A stretch of 64,000 nt of DNA from Pseudoalteromonas xiamenensis (GCF_042431545.1 NZ_JBHLYX010000016.1); one strand, 5' to 3'; shown: positions 54,734 through 63,867, numbered from the stretch's first letter. Notes: generated from the letters alone by a model not told the origin. A program made the numbers and translations.

Positions 54734-55368
54734 TGGAGAAAGATAACGTGTTGAAACAAAAGCGCCTACTCAGTTTACTCGCGAGCAGTTTACTCGCGTT
54801 AAGTGGCTGTGGAACCACGCCACAAATACCGGCTTCACAAACCGTTTCACGCGCTGAATTTGATGAATTAAAGCAATCACACCAGCAGTTGGAAGCGCGC
54901 ATTGAAGACTTACTCGCGGTTGAACAGGAGTTGAAATCGGTTGTTCTAGCGTTAGATTCAATGCTGCCAGAAGCACAGCAAACGGTTGGTGAAGGGTCGA
55001 TGAAAAAAGACAATTCGGTGTTGTCAGCACCATCTTCGACGTTGACGACAAAAACGACAGAGCCACCAAAAGAGACCCCAATGTCACCAGCTCCAACTGT
55101 TCCAGAGGCATTGCAAACGAGCCCACACGTGTTGCAGCTTGCTGTGTACTATTCACAAACGCACGCTGAACAGTTTATGCAAAAGTTGCAACAGGTTAAA
55201 TCGACCTACTTAACGACACAAAGAATGCGAATTATTGAAAGTAGTCGAAATGGTACACAAGAGTTTCGCGTGATTGTGCAAGGTTTTGCAGACAAGCAAG
55301 GTGCAGTCGACGCCTGCTCTACCTTGATGGACAATAAAATAAGCTGTTTTTACAAACGGTTAAACTAA
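54730..55368 (+). CDS. Lipoprotein with coiled coil and C-terminal SPOR-like domain
   Basis: A 212-residue lipoprotein with a lipobox LSGC (Cys near 27). A coiled coil (about 43-80), a Ser/Thr/Pro-rich linker (about 95-130) and a SPOR-like domain (about 135-212) follow: HVLQLAVYYSQTHAEQF start, FRVIVQGFADKQGAVDAC second half and the C196/C206 pair. Its start overlaps the usher stop by four bases (ATGA), so it is made with the usher. The coiled coil and flexible linker suit a tether between outer membrane and cell wall. The SPOR call is by pattern only. Confidence 0.65.
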   Translation: MMEKDNVLKQKRLLSLLASSLLALSGCGTTPQIPASQTVSRAEFDELKQSHQQLEARIEDLLAVEQELKSVVLALDSMLPEAQQTVGEGSMKKDNSVLSAPSSTLTTKTTEPPKETPMSPAPTVPEALQTSPHVLQLAVYYSQTHAEQFMQKLQQVKSTYLTTQRMRIIESSRNGTQEFRVIVQGFADKQGAVDACSTLMDNKISCFYKRLN

Positions 55369-55468
55369 AGTAGATACCGACGTCTGTGTTGTAAGGCTTT
55401 TAATCATTGTACCTTCATATTACACTGTTCCGAATGAAAATGAGTCGCCGTGGTAAGGAAAATGCGCG

Positions 55469-56551
55469 ATGAGAAGTGGCATGTTAGAGAATATTCGATT
55501 GACAACTTTTTCGCGTTACCGCGCTAAAGGAGGAAAGGCGGCTGCTTTTAGCGTGTTATTTTTCGCCTCAACCTTGTCTTTTGCGACTCAACAAGCCAAT
55601 CCGGACGATCTTCGTTATCAGCTATCTCGAGCGGAATATTTTTTATATAAAGCACCTAAAACCGCTATCGAACATATTGATGCGATAGCCAATTTAAGTG
55701 AAATGGAACCCGATCTACAGTTTCAGGCAAATTTACTCAAAGCCCAAGCTTATTTACTTCTGTTTAAGCAAGATGAAGCCGCTGAATACTTAGATAAAGT
55801 CTTCACGTTGGAAAAAGCGCCTGCGTTTAGGGAGCGGATATTCTCCGTTCTGTACACGGCATCGACTTGGCTTAGACGCACTAACCATCATGAGACAACA
55901 ACGAAAGGTTATACCTGCGCACTCAAACACGCATCAGACTCCTCACAAAAATTGAAAGCGTTAAACGGATTGGCGAATACGGCCCGAGAACGCAATAACC
56001 TCGTCGTTGCAAACAGTCTGTACTTGGAAGCCAAGGAATTAGCAGAGCGTCTTGACGATTCAAATGCCCTTGCATCGATTAACAACAATTTAGGTGTTGT
56101 GGCATCAGACAGGGGGAATAGAGGGGATGCCCAAAACTTTTTTAAAGACGCTTACATGTTGTTTCAACTCGTCCCCAACAAATCAGGCGAATTAAACTCA
56201 GGGTTGAATTTACTTGTGACGATGTTGGTGAACAAAGACGAGGCGATGTATGCCCGTATTCATTCCAACGTAAGAGCATTAGTTAACGAATTTCAGAGCA
56301 CTTCGCGTGTGGCCTACCTTAATTGGGTTGAATATGGGCATGCAAGGCTTCAAGGGAAAAAACTAACCGCCAATGAAAAAGCCTTTTTAGCGGAAGAATT
56401 TAAACATCTTGATGATGTTGGTTTGCAGCGCATGATTAAAATGTATCTAGCAGATGATTTAGGTGTAACCGTGGCGGTGAGTGAAGTAAATCCAAAAATG
56501 GAAAAAATAGATCACGCTTGGGTGGAAGCGTTGGTGGCGTGTAATTGGTAA
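55469..56551 (+). CDS. TPR-repeat protein at the end of the pilus cluster
   Basis: A 360-residue protein with an N-terminal hydrophobic segment (about 25-40; uncleaved anchor or long signal peptide) and several tetratricopeptide repeats from about 50 to 250 (for example LNGLANTARERNNLVVANSLYLEAKELAERL and NNNLGVVASDRGNRGDAQNFFKDA patterns). TPRs bind peptides or proteins, so it probably supports assembly or regulation of the pilus system. AAGGAAA lies upstream of the ATG. There is a 100-bp gap from the SPOR lipoprotein, so it may have its own promoter. Confidence 0.7.
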   Translation: MRSGMLENIRLTTFSRYRAKGGKAAAFSVLFFASTLSFATQQANPDDLRYQLSRAEYFLYKAPKTAIEHIDAIANLSEMEPDLQFQANLLKAQAYLLLFKQDEAAEYLDKVFTLEKAPAFRERIFSVLYTASTWLRRTNHHETTTKGYTCALKHASDSSQKLKALNGLANTARERNNLVVANSLYLEAKELAERLDDSNALASINNNLGVVASDRGNRGDAQNFFKDAYMLFQLVPNKSGELNSGLNLLVTMLVNKDEAMYARIHSNVRALVNEFQSTSRVAYLNWVEYGHARLQGKKLTANEKAFLAEEFKHLDDVGLQRMIKMYLADDLGVTVAVSEVNPKMEKIDHAWVEALVACNW

Positions 56552-56633
56552 CCACCACCCGCATGACCTCGTTAGATCAAGCCCGAGATACTTATACAGC
56601 AATGAGAGTTGATATTTAACGAATAAATAAAAA

Positions 56634-56660
56634 GGGAGAGTCTGTTTTAGACTCTCTCCT
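56634..56660 (-). terminator. Terminator for the cyclic-nucleotide phosphodiesterase gene
   Basis: GAGAGTCT and AGACTCTC arms with flanking G-T/C pairs and a 5-base loop. On the minus strand CCCTTTTTATTT follows. It may also serve the convergent TPR gene. Confidence 0.7.
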
Positions 56661-56671
56661 TAGATTAAGTA

Positions 56672-58681
56672 TTAAGGTTGCGTTAGGTCGATGCGATAAA
56701 TTGCGAACCCATCCGCATTAACTTGTCCAGTTGGTGTAATGTGTGGGAACTGCTCGCTGTAGCCCACTGTTTTTTCACTATTTGCACTAATAAATGTGAT
56801 GTCTACGTTTGGAACAGGTGCAAATGACCAATTCATGTCTGCAGATGGATCTAAACCTTGGCCTGCGTTTTGAGTGCTTTGGAATTCAATAAACTCAGCC
56901 ACAACTTGACGGTTTTCGTTAGGTGAATCCACCACAATCTTGCTCGCGTTGATGTTCGGGAAGTTACCACCACCAGATGCACGATAGTTGTTTGTGGCGA
57001 CTAAAAACAGCGCATTTAAATCAATCGGCTGATTGTTATAGCGCAGGTTAACGATACGTTGTCCATCAGACACTTTCTCGCCTTTTGCGTTATAACGAGC
57101 AGGTTGGGTCACGTCGATTTGATAAGTGATACCGTCCAACACATCAAAGTTATAGGATGGGAAATCGGTATTGATCAATGGCTGCATGTCGTTCAATTGA
57201 GGGTTGATCTGGTTGAATTGACCTGCCGACATTTCTAACCAATCTTTGACTTCACTGCCAGTGAGTTTCAGCACTTTTAAGACGTTAGGGTAAATATACA
57301 GGTCGGCAACGTTGCGATACGCGATGTCGCCAACGGAGATAGACGTAAAGTCCTCAGAACCACCGCGACCCGCTCTAAAAGGGGCGCCGGCAGAGAGAAT
57401 TGGCAATCCTTCAAGCTCGGTTCCTTGTACGATTTTCTGCGTATACCATGCTTGTGCATCGGTGACGATTTGAATAGAAGGATCATCATTGACCAGTGCA
57501 AAATAGCTATAAACGGGGGCTGTGATTTTTGCAAAAGGTTCATTAACCCACTCACGTGTCGCGTTGTGTTCTTGCAATACGGCCGCTTCTACTTGCGCAT
57601 CGTTTTCAACTAAGGCCACGGTTTGTTTGTTTTCGTCGGTACGATAAATCGGTTTTAGCTGTGATTGAGAGTCAACGACTTGCCAGTGTTTGTCTTTATA
57701 TTGGAGCGTTAAATCAATAACACCTAAGTTGTTGCCCCAAAATCCAGGCATAACGGCAGCAACGCCGTTTAACGTCCCTTTTTCAATATTCACACCTTTA
57801 TCTTCAAGGTTCGCATAACGAGCCCCCGGAAAGTCAGCGTGTGCGTGACCAAACATAATCGCATCGATGTTTGGCACCTTTGATAGATAATAACTCGCGT
57901 TCTCGGCCATAGGTTGTGTGTCACCCGCTTCAAGGCCTGAGTGTGGAATTGCGACAATTATGTCAGCACCTTCTTCTTTCATTTTTGGTACATAAAGATT
58001 CGCCATTTCAACAATATCTTTAGCAATGACTTTCCCTTCCAAATTGGCTTTATCCCATTGCATGATTTGGGGCGGTACAAACCCAATAAAACCAACTTTT
58101 ATCGAATGAGAGTTTCCTTCGGTGTCTTTAAATGTCTTATCTAAAATCACATAGGGTTTTACGAGCGGCTCATCGTTTGCACTATTGGCATCACCATCGA
58201 ACTTATAGACGTTTGCAGAAATGTACGGGAAGTTCGCGTCATTGATGGCTTCTTGTAGAAATGGCAAGCCAAAGTTGAATTCATGATTACCAAGGTTTGC
58301 AACGTCATAATCTAGCGTATTCATGGCTTTATAGATTGGATGAACTTCACCTGCACCTAATTGATGTATTTTCGCCATGTAATCGCCAAGAGGACTACCC
58401 TGAATAAGGTCGCCGTTATCAACCAAAACTGAATTGTCTACTTCAGCGCGTGCAGCACGAATGAGTGCGGCCGTGCGCACCAAACCAACTTTGTCATCGC
58501 TTGTATCACTAAAGTAATTGAAGCTCAGCATATTGGCGTGTAAATCTGTCGTTTCAAGTAAACGTACGTTCATCGTTGTGCCATCGTTGACCTTTTTATC
58601 GTTATTGTCAGAGTCGGAGCAACCCACAAATAAGGTAGCTGTGGTGCAAATCAACGCTAAGGGGAAGTGTTTAAAGTTCAT
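56672..58681 (-). CDS. cpdB: Lipid-anchored 2',3'-cyclic-nucleotide 2'-phosphodiesterase/3'-nucleotidase
   Basis: A 669-residue enzyme that hydrolyses 2',3'-cyclic nucleotides and 3'-nucleotides in the periplasm. The N-terminal metallophosphatase domain shows TDLHAN, GDLIQGSP, LGNHEFNFG and GHAHAD. The C-terminal 5'-nucleotidase domain shows the PLRAGRGG-like PFRAGRGG loop and NNYRASGGGNFP. The start at ATG 58681 gives a lipobox-like VGCS (Cys about 21) and has AAGGA upstream; the frame to 58702 would place extra residues before the signal. It would release phosphate and nucleosides, in line with the phosphatase at 47853. Confidence 0.9.
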   Translation of the reverse strand: MNFKHFPLALICTTATLFVGCSDSDNNDKKVNDGTTMNVRLLETTDLHANMLSFNYFSDTSDDKVGLVRTAALIRAARAEVDNSVLVDNGDLIQGSPLGDYMAKIHQLGAGEVHPIYKAMNTLDYDVANLGNHEFNFGLPFLQEAINDANFPYISANVYKFDGDANSANDEPLVKPYVILDKTFKDTEGNSHSIKVGFIGFVPPQIMQWDKANLEGKVIAKDIVEMANLYVPKMKEEGADIIVAIPHSGLEAGDTQPMAENASYYLSKVPNIDAIMFGHAHADFPGARYANLEDKGVNIEKGTLNGVAAVMPGFWGNNLGVIDLTLQYKDKHWQVVDSQSQLKPIYRTDENKQTVALVENDAQVEAAVLQEHNATREWVNEPFAKITAPVYSYFALVNDDPSIQIVTDAQAWYTQKIVQGTELEGLPILSAGAPFRAGRGGSEDFTSISVGDIAYRNVADLYIYPNVLKVLKLTGSEVKDWLEMSAGQFNQINPQLNDMQPLINTDFPSYNFDVLDGITYQIDVTQPARYNAKGEKVSDGQRIVNLRYNNQPIDLNALFLVATNNYRASGGGNFPNINASKIVVDSPNENRQVVAEFIEFQSTQNAGQGLDPSADMNWSFAPVPNVDITFISANSEKTVGYSEQFPHITPTGQVNADGFAIYRIDLTQP

Positions 58682-58941
58682 AGTCCTTTTCTCATGAGCC
58701 ATTTTGAGCGGCCAATATAGACGAGGAAAAAGACGGTTTTGCGAAGTTTAAATGGCAATTCAATGCCATAAATATGGCATTTTTAATACTTAACAAAGAG
58801 TTAGCAAACCATTAAAGAGGTTTGTTGAACGGAGACGGTTTTCATTGAGATGTTCGGACAACACATTTTAACAAACTATGAATCGCTCGTGGTTTTACGC
58901 TTAGCTATACTGCTCGAATAAAGAGATGGTGAGGCAAATAA

Positions 58942-59316
58942 ATGAAAAAACGAGCGCTCGTTTGGGCCTTGGTTGCTATGTGTAACCCCGCTTTAGCTGG
59001 CTCCGGCTATGAAATTAGTGTGTCTATTACGCAAGGTGATGCGGTGATGACGTTTCCGCCCATTTACGTGAAAGCGTTAAATGAAAAAGGGCAGTCGACA
59101 TTTGTTGATTGCACCTATACCGCAATGCTCGAGGCGCAAGATGAACAAAGTTTACGTTTAGATGCAGAATATATATGCGGCCAAGATGGAAACGTAAATT
59201 CAGCGAAGTTACCTGAATTCGTTTTCAGTAGTGCAGGCGATCGTGTTCAAATTGAATTTGGTGAGCAAGGTCAACATTACTGGAAATACGTTGCGACCAT
59301 TACACCAAAGCAATAA
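58942..59316 (+). CDS. Small exported hypothetical protein
   Basis: A 124-residue protein with a clear signal peptide (ending NPALAGSG). The mature part is a short beta-rich domain with two cysteines (in VDCTY and YICGQ) about 24 residues apart that may form a disulfide. TGAGG is well placed before the ATG. I do not recognise the family. It is followed by another small gene 48 bp downstream. Confidence 0.65.
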   Translation: MKKRALVWALVAMCNPALAGSGYEISVSITQGDAVMTFPPIYVKALNEKGQSTFVDCTYTAMLEAQDEQSLRLDAEYICGQDGNVNSAKLPEFVFSSAGDRVQIEFGEQGQHYWKYVATITPKQ

Positions 59317-59364
59317 TCACACTATCTTCTGTTTTATTCGGCTTTTACTCATGAGGTGGTGAAC

Positions 59365-59655
59365 ATGCTTCAAATCGGCTATCTGTTACACGTAATATGC
59401 ATGCCTAAGGATTTGCAAGCAGCTTTGCAAGATACCGCGTCACCCTTGTTTATGACGGCACAAGTATATCAGATGCTGGTGGACTCGAGGTTACTTTGGA
59501 AGGTTTGGTACATCGATGAACATGACAACATCTGGGTTGAAGTGCAATTTATGAATGACGACGGTGAGCCTGAATTCCATACCATTGTTGTTGATGAAGG
59601 CACCTTCGAGAAAATTGAATGTGATGACTATGTTGTTTTGGACAGGTTAATGTAA
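59365..59655 (+). CDS. Conserved-looking hypothetical protein
   Basis: A 96-residue acidic soluble protein with many aromatic residues (for example LWKVWYIDEHDNIWVEVQF). No signal peptide or transmembrane segment is visible. The ATG at 59365 with AGGTGG upstream is preferred over two GTG codons just before it. Family not recognised. Between two exported-protein genes it may be co-transcribed with them. Confidence 0.6.
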   Translation: MLQIGYLLHVICMPKDLQAALQDTASPLFMTAQVYQMLVDSRLLWKVWYIDEHDNIWVEVQFMNDDGEPEFHTIVVDEGTFEKIECDDYVVLDRLM

Positions 59656-59688
59656 ACCGTCGTGTGAAAAATTGAGAAGGATGTCTAC

Positions 59689-60303
59689 TTGAACGTTTTA
59701 GTGACTTTATTTGTCTTGTTTTTAAGCGTGAGTGTACATGCTGAGCAATGGGACTATCAAGAGCGCGTGCAATATCAGGAAAACCACGATCCGAGCGTGA
59801 TATGGTTACTAGATGGACGCAAATTATCGGTAAATTATGATGCCATCTCTTGGGAAGAGGTTGATGCGTGGCCGGCAAATAAAACAATCATATTGGGCTA
59901 CAGAGTAGGCCTTGGTACAGTCTTGTTTGATCCTGTCTCAAAAAAACAAATTCACGTTATTGCAGGTCTAGATAAACACCCTCTAGATACGCTAACCGAG
60001 CAATGCCTTGAGAAGGCTTACTCCACACTAGATATGGCTCAGTGCTACCAGAGCGCACGAATAAATTGGGATAAAGAATTGAATGCGCATTACGCACGAT
60101 TGATGTCGACGCTCAACAAAGAGGATAAACGATTGCTCGAAGATTCACAGCGAGCTTGGGTGTTGTTTAGAGATGCTCAAGTTAAATCAATTCGAGCAGT
60201 TTATGATCGTGATGGTAGTGTTTGGGGTTTAGTGATAGCAGAAAAAGAGATTGAACTGACGAAAGAGCAAGCGCTTAGACTGAACGCTTTTTCAGCCTTT
60301 TAA
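59689..60303 (+). CDS. Exported LprI-like (DUF1311) protein
   Basis: A 204-residue exported protein (signal peptide ending VHAEQ). The C-terminal half (about 100-200) matches the LprI-type domain: C-x-EKA..TLDMAQCYQ, the WDKELNAHYARLMSTL helix and QRAWVLFRDAQ. Related proteins act as periplasmic lysozyme inhibitors or are uncharacterised. The N-terminal half is unassigned. The start is TTG at 59689 with AAGGA eight bases upstream, since no usable ATG exists in frame. Confidence 0.72.
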   Translation: MNVLVTLFVLFLSVSVHAEQWDYQERVQYQENHDPSVIWLLDGRKLSVNYDAISWEEVDAWPANKTIILGYRVGLGTVLFDPVSKKQIHVIAGLDKHPLDTLTEQCLEKAYSTLDMAQCYQSARINWDKELNAHYARLMSTLNKEDKRLLEDSQRAWVLFRDAQVKSIRAVYDRDGSVWGLVIAEKEIELTKEQALRLNAFSAF

Positions 60304-60440
60304 ACAGTCATTAACTGGCATTGGGCTTGATCTGCTTAACATTAGCCAACAGCGTTGATATGGTACTTACTTGATGGAACACTTCACCTCAAATCGGGTA
60401 TTAAGGTGAACTCTGGTTTAAATCTATAAAGTGATACTGC

Positions 60441-60854
60441 ATGAACATAACAGTAGAAGAAAAAGTACCAAGTCCAGAAGAATTCTGTGCCATGCGCGTT
60501 AAAGCAGGGTTATCAGCCAAATCGATTGAGGCTGCGTCGATTGGCTTGAGCAATTCTTTGTATGGCGTTTCGATGCGTGATGGCGAGCATTTGATTGCTA
60601 TGGGCCGTGTTGTCGGTGATGGAGCGTGCAATTTTGAAGTGGTGGATATTGCGGTTGATCCAGAATATCAAGGCAAAGGACTTGGCAGAAAAGTGATGGA
60701 ATATATCGACAACTACCTGGCAAATGCCGTGATGGAAGGCTCATATGTTTCAATGATTGCCGATGAACCTGAGTTCTATGAAAAGCTGGGTTATAAATTA
60801 GTGGCGCCGGCAAGCCAAGGCATGACAAAGAAGTTTAAACCCACGTTACAGTGA
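60441..60854 (+). CDS. GNAT-family N-acetyltransferase
   Basis: A 137-residue single-domain acetyltransferase. The acetyl-CoA pyrophosphate loop QGKGLGRKVM (about 76-85) follows the VVDIAVDPEYQGKG strand, and a terminal YEKLGYKLV motif closes the fold. The substrate is unknown; small GNATs of this type often modify small molecules or peptides. The ribosome site is weak. Confidence 0.88.
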   Translation: MNITVEEKVPSPEEFCAMRVKAGLSAKSIEAASIGLSNSLYGVSMRDGEHLIAMGRVVGDGACNFEVVDIAVDPEYQGKGLGRKVMEYIDNYLANAVMEGSYVSMIADEPEFYEKLGYKLVAPASQGMTKKFKPTLQ

Positions 60855-60938
60855 ATTTATAGTCTCTCGAAGATGGTCGTATTTTTGGCGAATGACCAGT
60901 AGAAAAGTAGTGTGAACAGTAAACAAGGAACAAACAAG

Positions 60939-61352
60939 ATGGAATATCCGATTACAGGTGCTTGTCAATGTGGACAAGTTACTTACGAACTGCAAAAAGC
61001 CCCGCTAAAAGTACTTGCGTGTCACTGTACTGAATGTCAAAAACTATCGACGAGTCCGTTTAGCGTTACGGCAATTGTTGATGCATCAACGATTCAATTT
61101 AACGGTCAGTTGAAAGAGTGGGGACGCTTAGCTGAAAGTGGCAACAGAAACCATGCTATGTTTTGCCCTGACTGTGGTAACCGAATATATCATTTCAACC
61201 CAGATGAACCGTCCACAGTGAAGCTGAAACTAAAACCCATTAACTTACAAGATGACGCTGTATTCAAGCCTCAGGCTCACGTATGGGTCAGCGAGAAGGT
61301 CGAGTGGTTTGACATTCCCGATGATGTGATGGTGTTTGGTAAACAACCCTAA
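60939..61352 (+). CDS. GFA-family (CENP-V/Gfa-like) zinc protein
   Basis: A 137-residue protein with the zinc-binding pattern of glutathione-dependent formaldehyde-activating proteins: GACQCGQV, CHCTECQK and FCPDCGNRIYH. The two zinc sites seen in Gfa are both represented. Despite the family name most members are not shown to act on formaldehyde, though a functional link to frmA-frmB elsewhere in the window is possible. The ATG at 60939, with AAGGA nine bases upstream, is preferred over a GTG at 60912. Confidence 0.88.
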   Translation: MEYPITGACQCGQVTYELQKAPLKVLACHCTECQKLSTSPFSVTAIVDASTIQFNGQLKEWGRLAESGNRNHAMFCPDCGNRIYHFNPDEPSTVKLKLKPINLQDDAVFKPQAHVWVSEKVEWFDIPDDVMVFGKQP

Positions 61353-61688
61353 ATAATGCGTAAAGGGTCAGCTTGCAATCTGCTCGTTGCATGTTGACCA
61401 CGCTGCCAGCCCCTCAGTCAAATTTGACGAACTCTTTCGTATCTTGGCCCATTCCTGAACTCCGTAATATCGATACGATGCCTTACACATTCCTTTACAA
61501 AGCGGTCTTGTACTCTTGCTGTTTAAACTGGACTTTGCTCATAAAGCTTTTGATAATAAGTCACTTTGTGAGCGCTCAGCTTTACTCAAAGTTAACCTCA
61601 CAAATTAATGCAAGCGAATATAAGTCTAAAAAAATAGCTGGCTAGTGCAGTCTCTCAAATGATGTGACTTGCCATAACAGGAGATAGA
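61353..61688. other. Intergenic region with no supported gene
   Basis: 336 bp between the GFA protein and the alpha/beta hydrolase. A 90-codon frame here has no ribosome site and an odd composition, so it was not called. No strong dyad was seen. Confidence 0.5.
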
Positions 61689-62522
61689 ATGCGTAAATTT
61701 ATACCTTTCTTGGCTTTTGTGCTGTCTTTGTTGTCTTTTGCGACAAAAGCAGACAACCATGAATACGATATTCAAAAGGTCGAGTACAAAGACTTAGTGG
61801 CCAACTTATACTTACCAAAATCAGAAAAAAAACTGCCAGTAGTGATTGCATTTGGTGGGTCAGAAGGTGGGATAAACACAGGCAACTCAAATGGCGAAAT
61901 GATTGCACCACACGGTGTTGCGGTTCTCGGTCTTGCATTTTTTAAAGAGGATGGGATATCGCCAACATTAGATCAAATCCCTATGGAATACTTTATCCAT
62001 GCGATTGATTTTTTGGAAACGCAGCCTGCAATTGATGCGACGAGAGTTGGTGTAGTAGCCGGTTCGCGAGGCTCAGAAGCGGCCTTTTTGTTGGCGACGA
62101 TGGATTCGAGAATCAAATCGGTTGTCGTAACGACACCAAGTGAAGTACCTTGGTATGGGTTAACGGTAGCAAAATCGGCCTGGACTTATAAAGGCCAAGA
62201 CATTCCTGCCTTAAGCCTAGAACTGGACTCAAATGCGAAGCTTCTAGACAGATTTAAAGCAGCCTTGGCTATCAAAGAAAATGTCGAGAACGCGCGTTTC
62301 AAATTTGAAAAAATCAATGGACCGCTATTGCTGATTTCAGCCGAAAATGACCAGATCTGGCCATCTTATCAAATGGGCAAAGACATTGAGGCGTATTTAA
62401 AGCATAAAGACTTTAAACACAAAGTGGTTCATCACTCCTACAAAACGGGCCATGGATTTAGCCAAGAAACTGCCCCTGAAATTAAACAGTCTATCATCGA
62501 CCACTTTTTAACGACACTCTAA
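61689..62522 (+). CDS. Exported alpha/beta hydrolase, acyl-CoA thioesterase (BAAT C-terminal) type
   Basis: A 277-residue exported hydrolase (signal peptide ending ATKADN). It has the GGSEGG oxyanion loop, the nucleophile S126 in AGSRGSEAA, an acidic residue in AENDQIWPS and the histidine in TGHGFS, matching the bile-acid acyltransferase C-terminal family. Substrate unknown; this type hydrolyses esters or thioesters. AGGAG-like upstream sequence supports the ATG. The signal peptide puts it outside the cytoplasm. Confidence 0.82.
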   Translation: MRKFIPFLAFVLSLLSFATKADNHEYDIQKVEYKDLVANLYLPKSEKKLPVVIAFGGSEGGINTGNSNGEMIAPHGVAVLGLAFFKEDGISPTLDQIPMEYFIHAIDFLETQPAIDATRVGVVAGSRGSEAAFLLATMDSRIKSVVVTTPSEVPWYGLTVAKSAWTYKGQDIPALSLELDSNAKLLDRFKAALAIKENVENARFKFEKINGPLLLISAENDQIWPSYQMGKDIEAYLKHKDFKHKVVHHSYKTGHGFSQETAPEIKQSIIDHFLTTL

Positions 62523-62949
62523 GGTGTACTAGCTCATATCTGATCATAGGGTGTTGATGAATAGGTTCATATCTCATCCGACAGATAGGTATGAGCGAGA
62601 AACAGGCTATCGGTCAAACCCGTTTCTGGACAAAAATGAGTTAGATCCGATGGGCGGCTAAGTTATAAAGCTTAAAATATCTAGTAAATGGAACGCTATG
62701 TAATGGATGAACAAGGCTCGGTTATGCGGTAAAAAAAACATATCTCTATGAAGTTCATAGACAAAATAATTTACCTAGCGAGTCGGGTAAGGCTCAAATA
62801 AGTAATGGCTTGTTTTTTCTAACTACTTTTTTGGTAGTCTGAACAAAAAACAGTTGATAACTTATTGCTATGAATTAAAAAATAATTTATAGGCGGAATA
62901 ATATAGGATTGTGGATAACTTCCTTAACCGAGAATCTCGCTAATACGCT
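62523..62949. other. Gene-free DNA before the first cassette
   Basis: About 430 bp with no supported gene. It is AT-rich toward the right end. No integrase gene and no convincing attI site were recognised here. Confidence 0.5.
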
Positions 62950-63513
62950 GTTATATGAATAAGGTGAAGCATTTGCATCTTTCTGATTATGTTGCCTTAG
63001 TTGCAATCTACTTACTTTACAAGGCATTGAATGAATGCCTAAAAGGTAAACAGCCTTCAGCTCCAGCAGCTGTTGGTCGAGGTTTAGGTATTTTAGCTTT
63101 TGGGCAGTTTGTCACTTTAGGTCTTATGAATTATTTAGTAAGCCGTTTTGGTACTGAGACATTTCAGCAATTTAGTGCGGAATATGTCGCAATGCTATAC
63201 GTACCAATTGGCATTATTTATGCTCTTCTCGCGGGCTATATCGCAGCTAGGACCTATGAGGACACCAAGAGTATGAATGTCAAAATGGTTGCTGGTATTG
63301 GTCTGTTACCGCAAGTTCTATTTACTGTGTTCAATTTTAATGAGGGCGTATCCTCTTATTTAGTTCTTGTATTGCTCATTCCTTGTGTATTCATAGGGGG
63401 GCATTTGAATAAATGTTCATATAACAAAACCTTAAAGGCGGATTCGTAACAGTTGGCTCGGCTCCGCTTCACTTCACATTTTAGCCAACTGCCACTCACC
63501 GCTTAAGGCGGCG
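62950..63513 (+). mobile_element. Candidate integron gene cassette 1
   Basis: The unit runs from the G of GTTATAT at 62950 to just before R' GTTAGGG at 63513. The start GTTATAT is the exact complement of the R'' box ATATAAC at 63419, as expected if the unit once circularised on one attC site. It contains a single forward gene ending inside the attC. This is the standard form of a cassette. No integrase is visible, so the array may be a cluster lacking intI or the edge of a larger integron. Confidence 0.7.
62955..63449 (+). CDS. Cassette-borne membrane protein of unknown function
   Basis: A 164-residue protein with about four transmembrane helices (about 13-25, 45-66, 80-97 and 120-150). It has no recognised family. 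Its ATG lies five bases inside the cassette boundary with no ribosome site, so translation may be leaderless or depend on upstream cassettes. The C-terminal NKTLKADS is encoded by the first 30 bases of the attC site, as is common for cassette genes. Function cannot be inferred. Confidence 0.7.
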   Translation: MNKVKHLHLSDYVALVAIYLLYKALNECLKGKQPSAPAAVGRGLGILAFGQFVTLGLMNYLVSRFGTETFQQFSAEYVAMLYVPIGIIYALLAGYIAARTYEDTKSMNVKMVAGIGLLPQVLFTVFNFNEGVSSYLVLVLLIPCVFIGGHLNKCSYNKTLKADS

Positions 63514-63519
63514 TTAGGG
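63419..63519 (+). other. attC-like recombination site of cassette 1
   Basis: R'' ATATAAC (63419-63425) and R' GTTAGGG (63513-63519) flank an imperfect palindrome. CCTTAA pairs with TTAAGG, GCGG with CCGC, leaving a two-base extrahelical bulge, and AGTTGGCT (63451-63458) pairs with AGCCAACT (63483-63490) around a 24-base loop. These features match integron attC architecture. Confidence 0.75.
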
Positions 63520-63534
63520 CAAGGAGATAGTGAG

Positions 63535-63867
63535 ATGGATTACGTATTACTATTTATGATTTATAGGATTCTCATCGTGCTAGGCGGGATTCTGTGTATT
63601 TATCTTGGGTATAGGCTGTTTTTCGTGGCACAAACTAAGCAGGGTGATTTAAGTATAAAAACCGGTGAACACCAAGAGCTTAAGTTAAGAGATGTTGCTC
63701 CAGGTGTTTTTTTTGCATTATTTGGCGCTTCAATTTTAACTTTTTGCTTGCTCAACGGAATAACTATTAAACCAATAGATAATGGTGTTGGCATATCAAA
63801 CATGCCAGAAGGATTGTCATCTCCAAATCGGGGCGTTTGTATGTCACAGCGAGCAGGGGAATGCTAA
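63535..63867 (+). CDS. Second cassette-type membrane protein, unknown function
   Basis: A 110-residue protein with two transmembrane helices (about 5-29 and 57-75) and a polar C-terminus ending in RAGEC. The ATG has AAGGAG eight bases upstream, just after the attC of cassette 1. Its TAA stop sits in the R''-like start of the next hairpin at 63863. Family not recognised. Confidence 0.65.
   Translation: MDYVLLFMIYRILIVLGGILCIYLGYRLFFVAQTKQGDLSIKTGEHQELKLRDVAPGVFFALFGASILTFCLLNGITIKPIDNGVGISNMPEGLSSPNRGVCMSQRAGEC

Noticed and set aside
61373..61645. 90-codon frame after the GFA gene
   Set aside because: No ribosome site, cysteine-rich irregular composition and no family resemblance.
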